This document shows, one piece after another, positions 36,456 through 47,497 of a DNA stretch of 64,000 nucleotides (positions are counted from its first letter, which is position 1; every line of letters begins with the position of its first letter). The notes beneath the pieces were generated by a model. That model saw only the letters and a program-made list of their open reading frames with translations. It was not told the origin of the DNA and made no database searches. This stretch comes from Pteria penguin (Eukaryota > Mollusca > Bivalvia > Pterioida > Pteriidae), in the NCBI GenBank assembly GCA_035048485.1, contig CM068586.1, forward strand, positions 51,512,167-51,576,166, written 5' to 3'. The translations under genes and the position numbers were made by a program.

Positions 36456-36615
36456 TTAAAGATCGTTTTCTTATTATCATTACGATTCGTGAAGAGTAAC
36501 AGAACCAGACGGTTTTTATATGCTTTCCGGTTGACACGCTCCGTGTCAGTTTGTTCCACAGTTGTACAGGCTTGGGAGATCTTGGGAGATACATTATGTA
36601 TGTATATATATACAT

Positions 36616-36718
36616 GGATTTGCAGGACGTCGCGTTAACTCCTTAGCTAGCAGTGTTACCTACCGATCCGGACGCGAACGTAGGAATGGCTTGCGGAAAC
36701 GCGCGAAGCTTTCCTTTA
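36616..36718 (+). repeat. Direct repeat, right copy
   Basis: See 35672-35773; identity is high up to GCGCGAAGCTTTCCT and then lost. Confidence 0.92.
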
Positions 36719-36756
36719 AAGTGACGTTTATATATGTGTGTGTGTGTGTGTGTATG

Positions 36757-36904
36757 CAGTGGCGGATTTAGAGGGGAAGGGGGCCCGGGACCCCTTTTGG
36801 CCCCATATTTACTAGTAAAAATCCAGATTTTGCACCAAAATGGCTGAGAGTTTGGCTAATACACATGTGGGCCCCCCTTTTCGGAAATCCTGGATCCGCC
36901 ACTG
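36757..36904. mobile_element. MITE with CAGTGGCGGAT termini
   Basis: The 148-bp element starts CAGTGGCGGAT and ends ATCCGCCACTG, perfect 11-bp inverted termini. It is flanked by similar TGTGTATG / TTTGTATG sequence compatible with an 8-bp duplication in hAT style. Non-coding. Confidence 0.85.
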
Positions 36905-37377
36905 GTTTGTATGTATATATGTATATATATTGTCCTGAACCTGTTTGAAGGATGCCCCCATTATTAAAGGATTGGCGTCATAATGTGTGTTTATGTTTTG
37001 TACTACATCATGTCTGCAATACAGCTTGCATATCTTTCTTTTTAAAAACTATCATTACTGGATATTTTGTGATTGTTTGATTACAACAGATATATGAAGA
37101 AAGAATGCCTCTGAAAGGGAAAGACATCTAACGTAGCTGTAGGGCAGAACTCACCAAGGAGTTGTGCAATAAAACGCGGTAACAGGTAATGAAATACATG
37201 TATTAGCATTACAAAAATATTGATTGTACGACAGATGCGTTACCGACATAGGACGGTCAAACAGTACTCAGTTGATGTGGAATGAATGAATAGAATTCTA
37301 CATCATCTGCGAAAAAAGTGTTACGATTGGACACATGAATATTCATGTATATCAGTACTCTCTCCCTCTCTCATTCT

Positions 37378-37416
<39 letters not shown>

Positions 37417-37991
37417 AGAGAGGATTTTTTCACAGGTTTTTAAACGATTGCCCAACAGAATGATGAGTCTGACGATTCTAGTGCTAATAGGTGGCACTCA
37501 AAATACCCAGAATAACCTGAATAATCATGACGAGGGATGCGCCATATTTATCTCGCTCTTTGGGGCGAAATATTGATAACGGCATGTTGACTTACATGTA
37601 TATTAAAAATAAATTCATATCACCGATTCCCCAACAAGCAGTGAATGATTTATCTGGGAAGTAAAAATATTACAAACAGTACACAGGACATTCCTACTCA
37701 CTTTGAAACAATGTACGCGTGGGACCGGCAGTACTTATGGATAAAAATAGCTACAATTCGGAGTAATGATCACTCACTTGACCTATCGTACTTGAAAGTC
37801 AAGTGTATTCGGCCCACAGTTATTGTTGCCTACGTCACATTTATCCTCTGATCGCACTCTGTGGCTACATGGGTATGTCGTCACTAAGATAAAGGGGCAA
37901 GGTGCGTTTATTTTTGCGCCATTACGTCATTTGTATTATGCCAGCCATAATTTATAAAAAAAAAAAAAACAACAACAACAACAACAACAAC

Positions 37992-38056
<65 letters not shown>

Positions 38057-38060
38057 ATAG
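36905..38060. other. Intergenic with microsatellites
   Basis: Holds (CT)n at 37378-37412, a fragment of repeat C at 37225-37280, and a poly-A/(ACA)n/(AAT)n/(ATT)n block at 37958-38057. No gene recognised. Confidence 0.5.
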
Positions 38061-38220
38061 GGGCAGGCTTGGTGTAGTAGTTAAGCGCTTGGCTTGCGGT
38101 GCCGACGATCCGGGTTCGATCCCCAGATTGCGCCACTGTTTAAGAGGTTGGTTACCTCCTGCTTCCATGTCGCGATATAACTGAAAAATTGTTGAAAGCG
38201 ACGTAAAACGCCAATCAACC
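38061..38220 (+). mobile_element. SINE family B, full copy
   Basis: tRNA-like head with box A TGGTGTAGTAG (38070-38080) and perfect box B GGTTCGATCCC (38113-38123). The body ends 'GAAAGCGACGTAAAACGCC' and is followed by an (AAT)n/(AAG)n/(AAAT)n tail region to about 38320. Confidence 0.93.
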
Positions 38221-38280
<60 letters not shown>

Positions 38281-38329
38281 AATTACAGATAATAAATAAA
38301 TAAATAAATAAATAAATAAAGAAGAGAGC

Positions 38330-39120
38330 CATCGATTGTTTATATTTGTAACTTGCTCACTTTGGTATCAGTTTTCGTTATAAAGTACTTCTGCTTTTGA
38401 AATAACGAAGCATATTATTGGTTAAAACATCGAATTTCTCTATTCTTATCATAGGAGTTTGTATTTTGAATTGTAAATGTAAGATAAATCGTCAATTAAC
38501 TCTCTATAACCTAATGGTCTGCCGCAAATGCACTAGGTACATGTACATTAAGAAAAGAGAAACAGAAGACACGACTTCTCGGTCCTCCGGCCCCTGCTTG
38601 GTACACAGCAGCAAACTTTTGTTGTGTCGTTGAACATATACATATACCAAAATTGCACCATGCACACATATCGTGAAGGTTGAGGGGTTTTTATTGTTTG
38701 TTTGTTTGTTCGGTTTCTTTTTAGTTTTTGTTTTTGTTTTTTTTTTCAACGAATGAAAAGTATTTTTACAGCTTCAACTGTAATCTTTTATTCTCTGCAT
38801 GTTTACTTCCGGTTTTAGCGGATTCAATTTTACGAACAGCTCTGATTGGCTAATCATTTCAAATATTGGCTTTTAGTTAAAAAAAAAGAGATGATAATAA
38901 TAATGATAGAATAAAGAAAAAGGTATATACGAACGAAAAAAAAAAAAAAAAAAAAAGAATGATAATAATTAAAATGAAAAATAAAATAAAATATATAGAT
39001 AGATAAATGATTAATAAAACCATTATGGCAAAGACTTGGTCAGTATATAAAAATGAATGAATAAGAACAGTGATGGTTTGATTATTAAGCAACATAAACC
39101 TCTTAGTAAATACGGAGAGG
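38330..39120. other. Intergenic, no gene seen
   Basis: AT-rich, with a poly-A run at 38936-38956. No recognised gene. Confidence 0.45.
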
Positions 39121-39125
39121 AGGGT

Positions 39126-39293
39126 CGGTTGGTTGATTGGTGTTTTACGTCGCTTTCAACAGTATTTCAGTTATATCGCGACATGGAATCAGGAGGTTAC
39201 CAGCCTCTCAAACATAGTGGCGCAACTCGGGAATCGAACCCGGATCGTCGGCGTCGCAAGTCAAGCTCTTAACCATTTCACCAAGCCTGCCCC
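39126..39293 (-). mobile_element. SINE family B, reverse copy
   Basis: Matches 9897-10054 in the same orientation, including 'GGGAATCGAACCCGGATCGT'. The flanking duplication is unclear. Confidence 0.92.
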
Positions 39294-39548
39294 CGCAAAA
39301 GAGGGTGAAAGCATTCTATTACTAACCGTCTATTAGCTGGCATGTCAACATGCAAGTGATTTTACTTAGATATTACAAGTATGAATTGCCATTGAGGCAG
39401 TACCACGTAATGGCTTCATTAAATTTTTCCTCATCTCTAGATACTTTCTAACACTGAAAGTGGTACTGTTTATTCCCTAGATTAAAAGAAACAACAAACA
39501 TGAAGTTTAGGGAAGGACAAACTACTAATACCAAACTGGCATCAGTGG

Positions 39549-39800
39549 TCCATCTTAGAGTATGGATATGGACCCATGTATCAGATGCTGCACCTGACTT
39601 ATATTTTTTTTTCTGCTTGAGTGGCTCGCTTAAGAAGTTGCGGGTAGCTCAGTATTGGACAAAGTACTAAGGTCAGAGTGACCACACTTTTATCAGCTGT
39701 TTATCTGGATCCATACACCAGATGCCGTATGTGACCTACTTTTTCTCTTGCGTGATTCGGTTTTAAGAAGTTTGGGGTAGCTCAGTATTGCGCAAATTTG
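39549..39800 (+). repeat. Two-copy direct repeat
   Basis: The order 'GATMCAKRCAyCAGATGC' then 'TTAAGAAGTT' then 'GGGTAGCTCAGTATTG' occurs twice (about 39555-39660 and 39710-39795), with moderate divergence. Confidence 0.7.
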
Positions 39801-39809
39801 TCTGTGTCC

Positions 39810-41350
39810 TATCTAAGTATCCTATTAACAGATTTGAATTTAAACCAATCACTTTGCGACATTTTTGAAGTAATATTTTATACTTTAAGTGCAAAATCAA
39901 GACTTCCTTCTGATAAAAGTGGTAAGCTATATTTAGTACATGCGAATCAAGATGTCCGTTATGTCGTTTAAGTTCCACTTATAAAAATGCATATTATAGA
40001 CATTACGCATTAAGTGCAAGTGACATCTATTTTTTTTTTAGGGAGGGGCAGGGGTTATGGACATACAAATATTTGAACAATGTGTGAGAGTGCGGAGCAT
40101 CGATTGAAAAAACAAACAGACAAATCAAAACAACAACAAAGATAAAAAAGAAACAAAACAAAACAAACAAACGAAAAAAAAAAAAGAATATATTTAGTTT
40201 TGCACAATGCTATATATGACTTCATCAATATGTTTGCAAATTTTCTGGTATTTTAATTAGATATCTGGAAGAAAGGCTAAGGGGGAGTGGCGGAAAGGGT
40301 AAAGGGGGGAGGAAGGGGATGGTGAAAAGAGGAATTGCCATGAATGTTGTGCAACAAGGAAATTAATTCCTTTTTTCCCTTTTAATGGTGTTAAATTTAC
40401 GCAGGATAAATCTTAGAGACATTTCTTGCATACCTGTGTCACTTTACTTTTCTACGATGGACCAATGTTCCATGTCTCGTCGAAGTTTCTGGATTCGCTT
40501 CTGAGAGCGATACCTGTCAAAAGTCATTTGTTTTCTCAGAATGCCTCTAGCTGTTATCTAAGCATCTACAGTCACCTGATGGGTCAACCCTACAGATGGT
40601 GCGAGAGATCTTACTAATTACCCGTGGGGCTTTGGGTCAGAGCGCAAGTATGTATAAAAACAATGAAGACATGATTTTTTTTCGATATAAAACAGATAGG
40701 GATTTCGTCACTTTTATACAAATTAAACACTTGTATAACGAACTTACGACCTGTTGTCAACAGAAGGCGGGGTGGGTTTAAATTAAGTAATGGCATTTTG
40801 CCATTCAGTCTCGAGGAACATTCTAGTATTTCATCCCCGTTTATAACTGAATCTTTTAATAAGAATGCATTTTCTATCATTTTACCTTTACTAGTAGCGT
40901 GCTACGAGATGACACATCAACTGAAATTGAAAGGGAGTGTGATGAAAAGTTCCACAACTTGGCGAATAAAAAAAAATGGTATATTTACAGACTTTACTAG
41001 GCTACCACTTGTAAGTTATAATTTCATAGCTGGGAGTATGAACACCCCCTCCTTCTCCACACTCACATAAAATCGATATATTGATATTTTTCTGTCCTAT
41101 AGCAATATCTAAAATTTCAAATTTCTGAAAATTTGAATAGAACACTTAACTGAAACTGGTAAAAGTTAAGTGAGAATAATAGCATGAAGTAAAACACATA
41201 AGCATTGATGTTTTGATGTTTTCATCGATGGGTGCTCGGAGAATTTATGGTGTACAGAGAGTTTTGCCGTTTGTTTTGAAAAATCACGCATGGTTAAAAA
41301 GTGGTGGCCGAGGTTAAAGACACGGACACACAGCACACAAAGAATATATC
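39810..41350. other. Intergenic, no gene seen
   Basis: AT-rich with A-rich and G-rich low-complexity patches (40130-40190, 40280-40320). Several open frames of 60-90 codons lack recognisable domains. Confidence 0.4.
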
Positions 41351-41353
41351 CCC

Positions 41354-41535
41354 CATGCGCGGATACAGAGGGGGGGTTGGGGGGGGGGGGTCTGGACCCC
41401 CCTGGAATCCGAAAATTTTACCAAAAAAAGGTAATATTTGGGCATTTTTGGGGTTGGACCCTCCCCTCGTCTAAGAGAAAAATTTACCTTTTTTGGTTGG
41501 ACCCCCTCTGACAAAAATTTCTGGATCCGCACATG
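41354..41535. mobile_element. MITE-like element, copy 2
   Basis: Termini CATGCGCGGATACAG and CTGGATCCGCACATG are inverts. The interior carries poly-G and poly-C patches. Related to 31992-32174. Confidence 0.75.
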
Positions 41536-42276
41536 ATCCCCGGTCACTCGAACTGGGATATAATCATTTTACCTTTATAAATGTTTTGCGAATAAAATTG
41601 TCAAAACGAAAATACGAAAAACCTGTGATTTTAATGTAGTTTATGACTGCAAAAGGTATATAAATTATAGTGGCATTGTCATTTGCGACTGTATTATTCC
41701 TCCGTACAGATTCACATCCAATAATTTTAAATAATCACACATTCTCACCATGATCGTCGTTTTTCGACATTATTTAACATGTTAAATTTTCAAGATCAGA
41801 GACTACTCATTTTATTGAAAAAAGAACTTATGTCACGTCACAGACATTTCTATGTAAATAACATATAAGTATCATTAAACATAACTTCCTTCAAAATATT
41901 TATCGAACGTCAAGCAACGTGTAAGTTTATTTAAATTCTCATGTATTTCTCAAGCTCCTACTACTATATATGCACTTCAATTAAAATGTACTTTTCACAT
42001 CCAAATCTCAACTACAACAACTTAATTATGTTTAATTTAGTGCAACTTGGTCTAACACACGCCACGTTGGTCTAACAAACGCCACGTCCCAGAGAGTTCA
42101 AGAAGAATAACTCGTACTGATGAATCGCAAGACCCTGCATGTATCAGACAGATATTTTTTCCAAAACAATATGCATACCCTACATTTATTCTAATTTTGC
42201 ATCAGTGAAGTATAGTTTACAGCTTTGTTACATTTTTATGTAGAACTTGTGTCTCTAATGACCATTACCGTTATAA

Positions 42277-42540
42277 GCCGGTGTGGCCTAGTGGATAAGG
42301 TGCTCGGCTCCTGATCGAGAGGTCCCGGGTTCGACTCCCGCCCTGGGCACACCGGTGTTCTGTCTTCGGATGAGACCGTAAAAACCGAGGTCCCGTGTCA
42401 CAGTAGGCGTGGCATGTAAAAGATCACTGCTCGGGGTGGGTCCGTTGCAAAGGTCTAAATTTGTATGCAGTGCATCAGACAGATGACGTCATCATATACG
42501 TAAAATAATCGTGGAGTGACGTAAAACAATAATCAATCAG
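42277..42540 (+). mobile_element. SINE family A, full-length forward copy
   Basis: Best-preserved copy: tRNA-like head with box A TGGCCTAGTGG (42284-42294) and perfect box B GGTTCGACTCC (42328-42338). The body follows ('CGTAAAAACCGAGGTCCC', 'GTGGGTCCGTTGCAAAGG') and a CAATAATCAATCAG tail. A short duplication around CCGTTA flanks it. It is a Pol III-type retroposon rather than a tRNA gene. Confidence 0.95.
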
Positions 42541-42576
42541 CCGTTACTATAGTTACCATTTACATAATTAACCCCT

Positions 42577-42860
42577 TTAACCATAGAGATGAACTTTTAG
42601 TGTAATACTTGTTTCGGGTATTTCATGACCTCTAACTGTAGCAATGACCTCTTAGTGTAATACTTGTGCCAGGTCATTTCATGACCTGTAACCATAGCGA
42701 CGACCTCTTAGTGTAATACTTGTGCCGTGTCATTTCATCACCTGTAAGCATAGCGAAGACCTGTTCGTGTAATGCTTGTGCCGTGTCATTTCATGACCTG
42801 TAACCACAGCGATGACCTGTTCGTGTAATACTTGTGCCGGGTCATTTCAAGACCCGTACC
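42577..42860. repeat. 60-bp minisatellite, about 5 units
   Basis: Units contain GTGTAATACTTGTGCC and TCATTTCATGACCTGTAACC at a 60-bp spacing. Confidence 0.92.
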
Positions 42861-43369
42861 TTTCCGTTCTTTACAAGGTCAACCTCAATCTGGGATATGA
42901 TAAGGCAGATACACTGATCGGAGATTTTACAATTGCAACAACGAAAAATAAATAAATGAATAAAAAATCAACCCAATAAAATAATTAATATAACATATAA
43001 TACAAAAATAAAGAAGTGTACAGACAAGCCGATAAGGTAAAATATATAAACTCCTTTTGTTTTAACCTATTCTAAAATATAAATAATTATCAAATTATAT
43101 GTTCCATCTTAAATCTACGAAAACAGTAGAAAACAGTCAGACGATCAAATGTTTACTGCAGGGCTTGCCAAACCAATTATGTTGCCCTTATCATTATTTA
43201 TCTTGTCTTGTATCTTATTCTTTTAAATCTTTACCGAAAGGTATGTTTTGTTTGTTTGATTGTCTGTTTTTGTTTTATTTATTTATATAATTAATTAATT
43301 TATTTATTTATTTATTTATTTAATTTTTTTAATGTTTTTACTTTTTCTGATGTCTTTTTTCCCTCGGAT

Positions 43370-44062
43370 TTTTTTATGCCCCCGGTTCGATAGATCGGGG
43401 CATATTGTTTTTGTCCTGTCTGTTTGTTTGCTTGTTTGTCTGTCTGTTTTGTCTGTTTTTATGTTTCCTGAAAACTTTCGGGGGAGCATATTATCGCTGT
43501 CGTGTCCGTGTGTCTGTCTGTCCGCCCGAGCTCATATCTCCTATACTTTTCATAAAAATATATTTTAAAAAATATTATCTAGGTTAAGGGCTTTGGGACA
43601 AAGGACACTCAAGGTCATTTCTGAAAAGTCAAAGAAACTTATTTACTATGATTTGAAATACCATGAAGTACTTATACCTCCTACACCTTTCATCATAATT
43701 TGGTCATACTTCACCAAAAATGTTATTAAGGTTAAAAGCTGTTGGACACATTTCTGAAAGGTCAAGTTTTATTTCATAACTAATCAAGGTCAAACTTACT
43801 CATTTTAGTTTAAGATACTGTGATCACTTTTTGTTCAACAGGTGACTCCATTGGATATTCATATGATACCTTGAGATTTGAAATCGTCATCAATTAATAC
43901 AATGATTTTTTTTTATATATTGAGTCATTCTGTGCTTTTTGGAGCATTCATCAGTTTTACAGATTTTTTGTATATGAATTGAGTCATCAATTTCCTGCAT
44001 ATAACTGCGGTTCGGGGAGCATCCATCAGTTTTACTGACACTTTTGTTTATTTTTAGTTTTT
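43370..44062 (+). mobile_element. Interspersed repeat opening with a GC hairpin
   Basis: It opens with a hairpin (ATGCCCCCGG…TCGGGGCAT), then (TGTC/TTTG)-rich sequence and a second G-rich block GGGGGAGCATATTAT. It closes with two versions of 'GAGCATYCATCAGTTTTAC'. I know this layout as a common repeat in bivalve genomes, but class and exact borders are uncertain. Open frames inside are artefacts. Confidence 0.6.
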
Positions 44063-44064
44063 GT

Positions 44065-45055
44065 TATGGATTATTTTTTTCAACCGCAATGTAAACCCTT
44101 TTCTTCCTATAAAAAGTTGATGGATTCGCTTCTTTCAGTAGTATCTAGAACATTGAGATATGATACTCGTCACACATGCACTCTTGTTCTCGTACCTTGT
44201 AATATCTTATTGGTAACGGCCTTATTTGAGTTCAGTTCTGATGTTAATATAAACACTTCCACGATACATTATTTGCTGTGTGTGTGTGCACACCTGAAAG
44301 GACGTCGAGTGCAATGTTCCCATCTACCTACATACACTGCTATGAAAAATAATTCAAGATGACATACGACAGGGCGGACAGGGTGAGAGGTAGTGGAACT
44401 AGGGGTTGGGGGAGGAAATGGGTGGATACGGGAAGTTGATAAGGAGGGTAGCAGTGGGAAGAGAGGGAATAGGGAGATGACTTTTCCCTATCTGCCCCTT
44501 TCATATCAAAATAAATAACTTCATTTGTAATTCCCCATGAGCCATAGATTTCCGTAATCCCTCGGTTATACATTTCAATTCCATTATTTATTGACATCAC
44601 CAAACATGTCGGTATATATCAAGATAAACAAAACAAACATACAGCACACGGCTCACAAAGTATAACAACAAAAACATGTACTTCTATATCATTATATTTA
44701 TAGTAACTTTGATTAGCTACAAAAATTGGGTACAAGTTGGCCCTTAGTTATGGTACAGTATGATAATAGTCATGTATGTCAGACAACTTTCAATCAATTG
44801 ACAGAATCTTGACAGTACAAGCGTATAGAAATGACAAATTTCCATATTAAGGAAATACAATCGAGAGAAATGCAAATTTTCGCAATTATCAATGGCGGAT
44901 CCAGAAATAGGATGTACTTAAGTTACACATCTTTTGAATTTTAGCAAAGAGTATTGTTTGATTATTTATGAATTTCCATTTCCCGGCCAAAGAGTGGAAC
45001 CTCATCCTTTTCGAAATGCTTAATACGATTTTGAACTTTGACTTTGACTTTTGCA
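44065..45055. other. Intergenic, no gene seen
   Basis: No recognised gene or repeat. Confidence 0.4.
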
Positions 45056-45059
45056 TTAT

Positions 45060-46580
45060 GTACCTTCCAGTTTGTAGTCATGCACATTCAAGCATGCAGT
45101 CATGTACCTTCATGTCTATAATAATGTACCCTCCAGCCCACCATCATTGATGTACATTCATGTCTAGATTTGTAAGCATGCGCCCTCCATTATGTAATAA
45201 TGCATGTTCCAGCCTGCAGTCATCTACCGTCATGTCTATAGTCAAATACCTTCCAGTCTGTAATCATGCATATTCCAGCATCCAAACATGTGCTTTCATG
45301 TCTGTAGTCATGTATGCTCCACCCTGTAGTCATGTGCCTACATATGTATAATCGTATACCTTCCAGCCTGTATTCTTGTGCCTACATATGTATAATCGTA
45401 TACCTTCCAGCCTGTATTCATGTGCCTATATATGTATAATCGTATACCTTCATGCCTGTATTCATGTGCCTACATATGTATAATCGTATACCTTCCAGCC
45501 TGTATTCTTGTGCCTACATATGTATAATCGTATACCTTCCAGCCTGTATTCATGTGCCTACATATCTATAATCGTATACCTTCCAGCCTGTAGTCATGTA
45601 CCTACATATCTATAATCGTATACCTTCTAGCCTGTAGTCAAGTACCTACATATCTATAATCGTATACCTTCCAGCCTGTAGTCATGTACCTACATATCTA
45701 TAATCGTATATCTTCCAGCCTGTAGTCATGTACCTACATATCTATAATCGTATGCCTTCTAGCCTGTAGTCATCTACCTATATATCTATACTCGTATACC
45801 TTCCAGCCTGTAGTCATGTACCTACATATCTTTAATCGTATACTTTCCAGCCTGTAGTCATGTACCTACATATCTATAATCGTATACCTTCCAGCCTGTA
45901 GTCATGTACCTACATATCTATAATCGTATACCTTCCAGCCTGTAGTCATGTACTTACATATCTACATGTGTAATCGTACACCTTCCAGCCTGTAGTCATG
46001 TACCTACATATCTATAATCGTACACCTTCCAGCCTGTAGTCATGTACCGACATATCTATAATCGTACACCTTCCAGCCTGTAGTCATGTACCTACATATC
46101 TATAATTGTATACCTCCCAGCCTGTAGTCTTGCACATTCCAGTTTTCAATCATGTACTGTCATGTCTGTAATGACGTACCTTCCAGTCTTCAGTAATGCA
46201 CATAGCCACCTACAGTCATGTACCTTCATGTCTATACTCATATACCTTCCCGTTTGCAGTAGTGCATGTTCAGACCTGCAGTATATACCTTTATGTCTGT
46301 AATCTGTAACAGACCAGTGTGTAGTCATGCATCTTCCAGTCTGTAGTCATGTACATTTCAGTGTGCAGTCATGCACATTTCAGCAATCATGTACCTTCGT
46401 GTCTGTAATCATGAACATTAACATGCAGTCATGTACAAATGTACCTTCATGTCTATAGTCTTGTACCTTCCTTTGCGCAGTTATGAACATTCCAGTTTGC
46501 AGTCAAGTATCTTCATTTCTGTAAACATGTATTTTTCAGCTGTCATGTACTTTCCAGTCTGTAGTCATGTACTCGAGAAG
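45060..46580. repeat. 44-bp minisatellite upstream of the OATP gene
   Basis: The central part (about 45330-46125) holds roughly 18-19 units of 44 bp, built from CCTGTAGTCATGTACC, TACATATCTATAATCG and TATACCTTCCAG. Both sides (45060-45330, 46125-46580) hold strongly diverged relatives containing CAGTCATGTACCTTCATG. The array ends about 240 bp before the transporter start codon. Open frames across it are artefacts. Confidence 0.95.
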
Positions 46581-46634
46581 CGATTACCCCCAACCCCGCG
46601 CCCACTCACAGACTGCTATTTCTCATTATAAACC

Positions 46635-46642
46635 TATATAAG
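46635..46642 (+). promoter_or_regulatory. Possible TATA box of the OATP gene
   Basis: TATATAAG in an otherwise non-repetitive 240-bp gap between the minisatellite and the start codon, about 180 nt before the ATG. Position-based inference only. Confidence 0.25.
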
Positions 46643-46821
46643 GCATACTCTCCTCTTTTACGATCTTATCACGTTCTACTCCAGAACGTACGGCTGTACA
46701 AAGGTAGAATACAAACATTCTCCCTATCTCTTCAGATAACCTACTCCGAAGTCCCCGTCTTACACAATGTTTACAAATAATATCTACACGTGTGGCAAGT
46801 TTATTTTCCGTAGTCCCCGGC

Positions 46822-47497
46822 ATGACGTGTACCGTGACCGGCGACCCAGGCCGGGAATGCGGCTTGTTCTGTTGGAAACCTCAATGTCTACAATGTTTTG
46901 CTACTATTTTCTGCTTTGTGATATTCTACTGCCCATCATCTCTGCTTACGTCTGGATTAAGTGTATATATTTCGTCCCAAATAACGACCTTGGAGAAGTT
47001 TTTCGGATTGTCTAGCGCACAGAGCGGATTTTTATTAAGTTGTAACGATATAGGATATTTGTTGACAACACTGATAGCTAGCTTCGCGGCCAGAAAGGTA
47101 CACATCCCGCAATCACTCTCGATCTCTACGGTACTCTACGGGATTTCGGGCATTATTTGCTCATTTGCTTTCTTCCTATCGCCTGAGTACACCGTCAGCA
47201 GGCAGCTGAATGCAAAACTTTTCAATGACTCCAACACGGAACAAGAAAATGTTCCTACATTTGGTGGCGGCGCACAAATCTGTCACTTCACAAACAGCAC
47301 AAACCATAAGGACCATGATCCGTGTACGGCTCTTGTGTCTAAAACTGGAACGCCTTCTTCATTTACACCCGTTGCCATGACGATCATAGCGGTGGGAATG
47401 ACATTCCAGGGATTCGGGAAGTCACCTAGACAAAGTTTTATAACCACTTACGTAGATGATAACGTCATCCAAAAGCAGAAAACAGCCTGCTATTTAG
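46822..47497 (+). CDS. OATP exon 1
   Basis: Residues 1-225 plus one base. Short cytoplasmic N-terminus (CGLFCWKPQCLQCFA), TM1, the family-typical ITTLEKFFGLSSAQSG turn, TM2, TM3, a first large extracellular stretch with sequons NDS and NST, and TM4 through ACYLG. Ends at donor TTAG|GTAAGT. The frame upstream is closed by TAG at 46705; the frame's GTG at 46792 is a weaker start. Confidence 0.93.

Noticed and set aside
36139..36638. Phe/Gly-rich and Lys/Pro-rich proteins
   Set aside because: Translations of a G/T low-complexity tract and its complement.
42277..42349. tRNA gene
   Set aside because: Box A and box B are good, but the sequence continues into a repeated SINE body present at seven places; it is a SINE head. 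The same applies to 11577, 25280-25350 and 38061.
45330..46125. CRISPR-like or regulatory repeat array
   Set aside because: A head-to-tail minisatellite without unique spacers.
46767..47015. 82-codon open frame overlapping OATP exon 1
   Set aside because: A different frame of the transporter exon; the transporter frame has clear family motifs.
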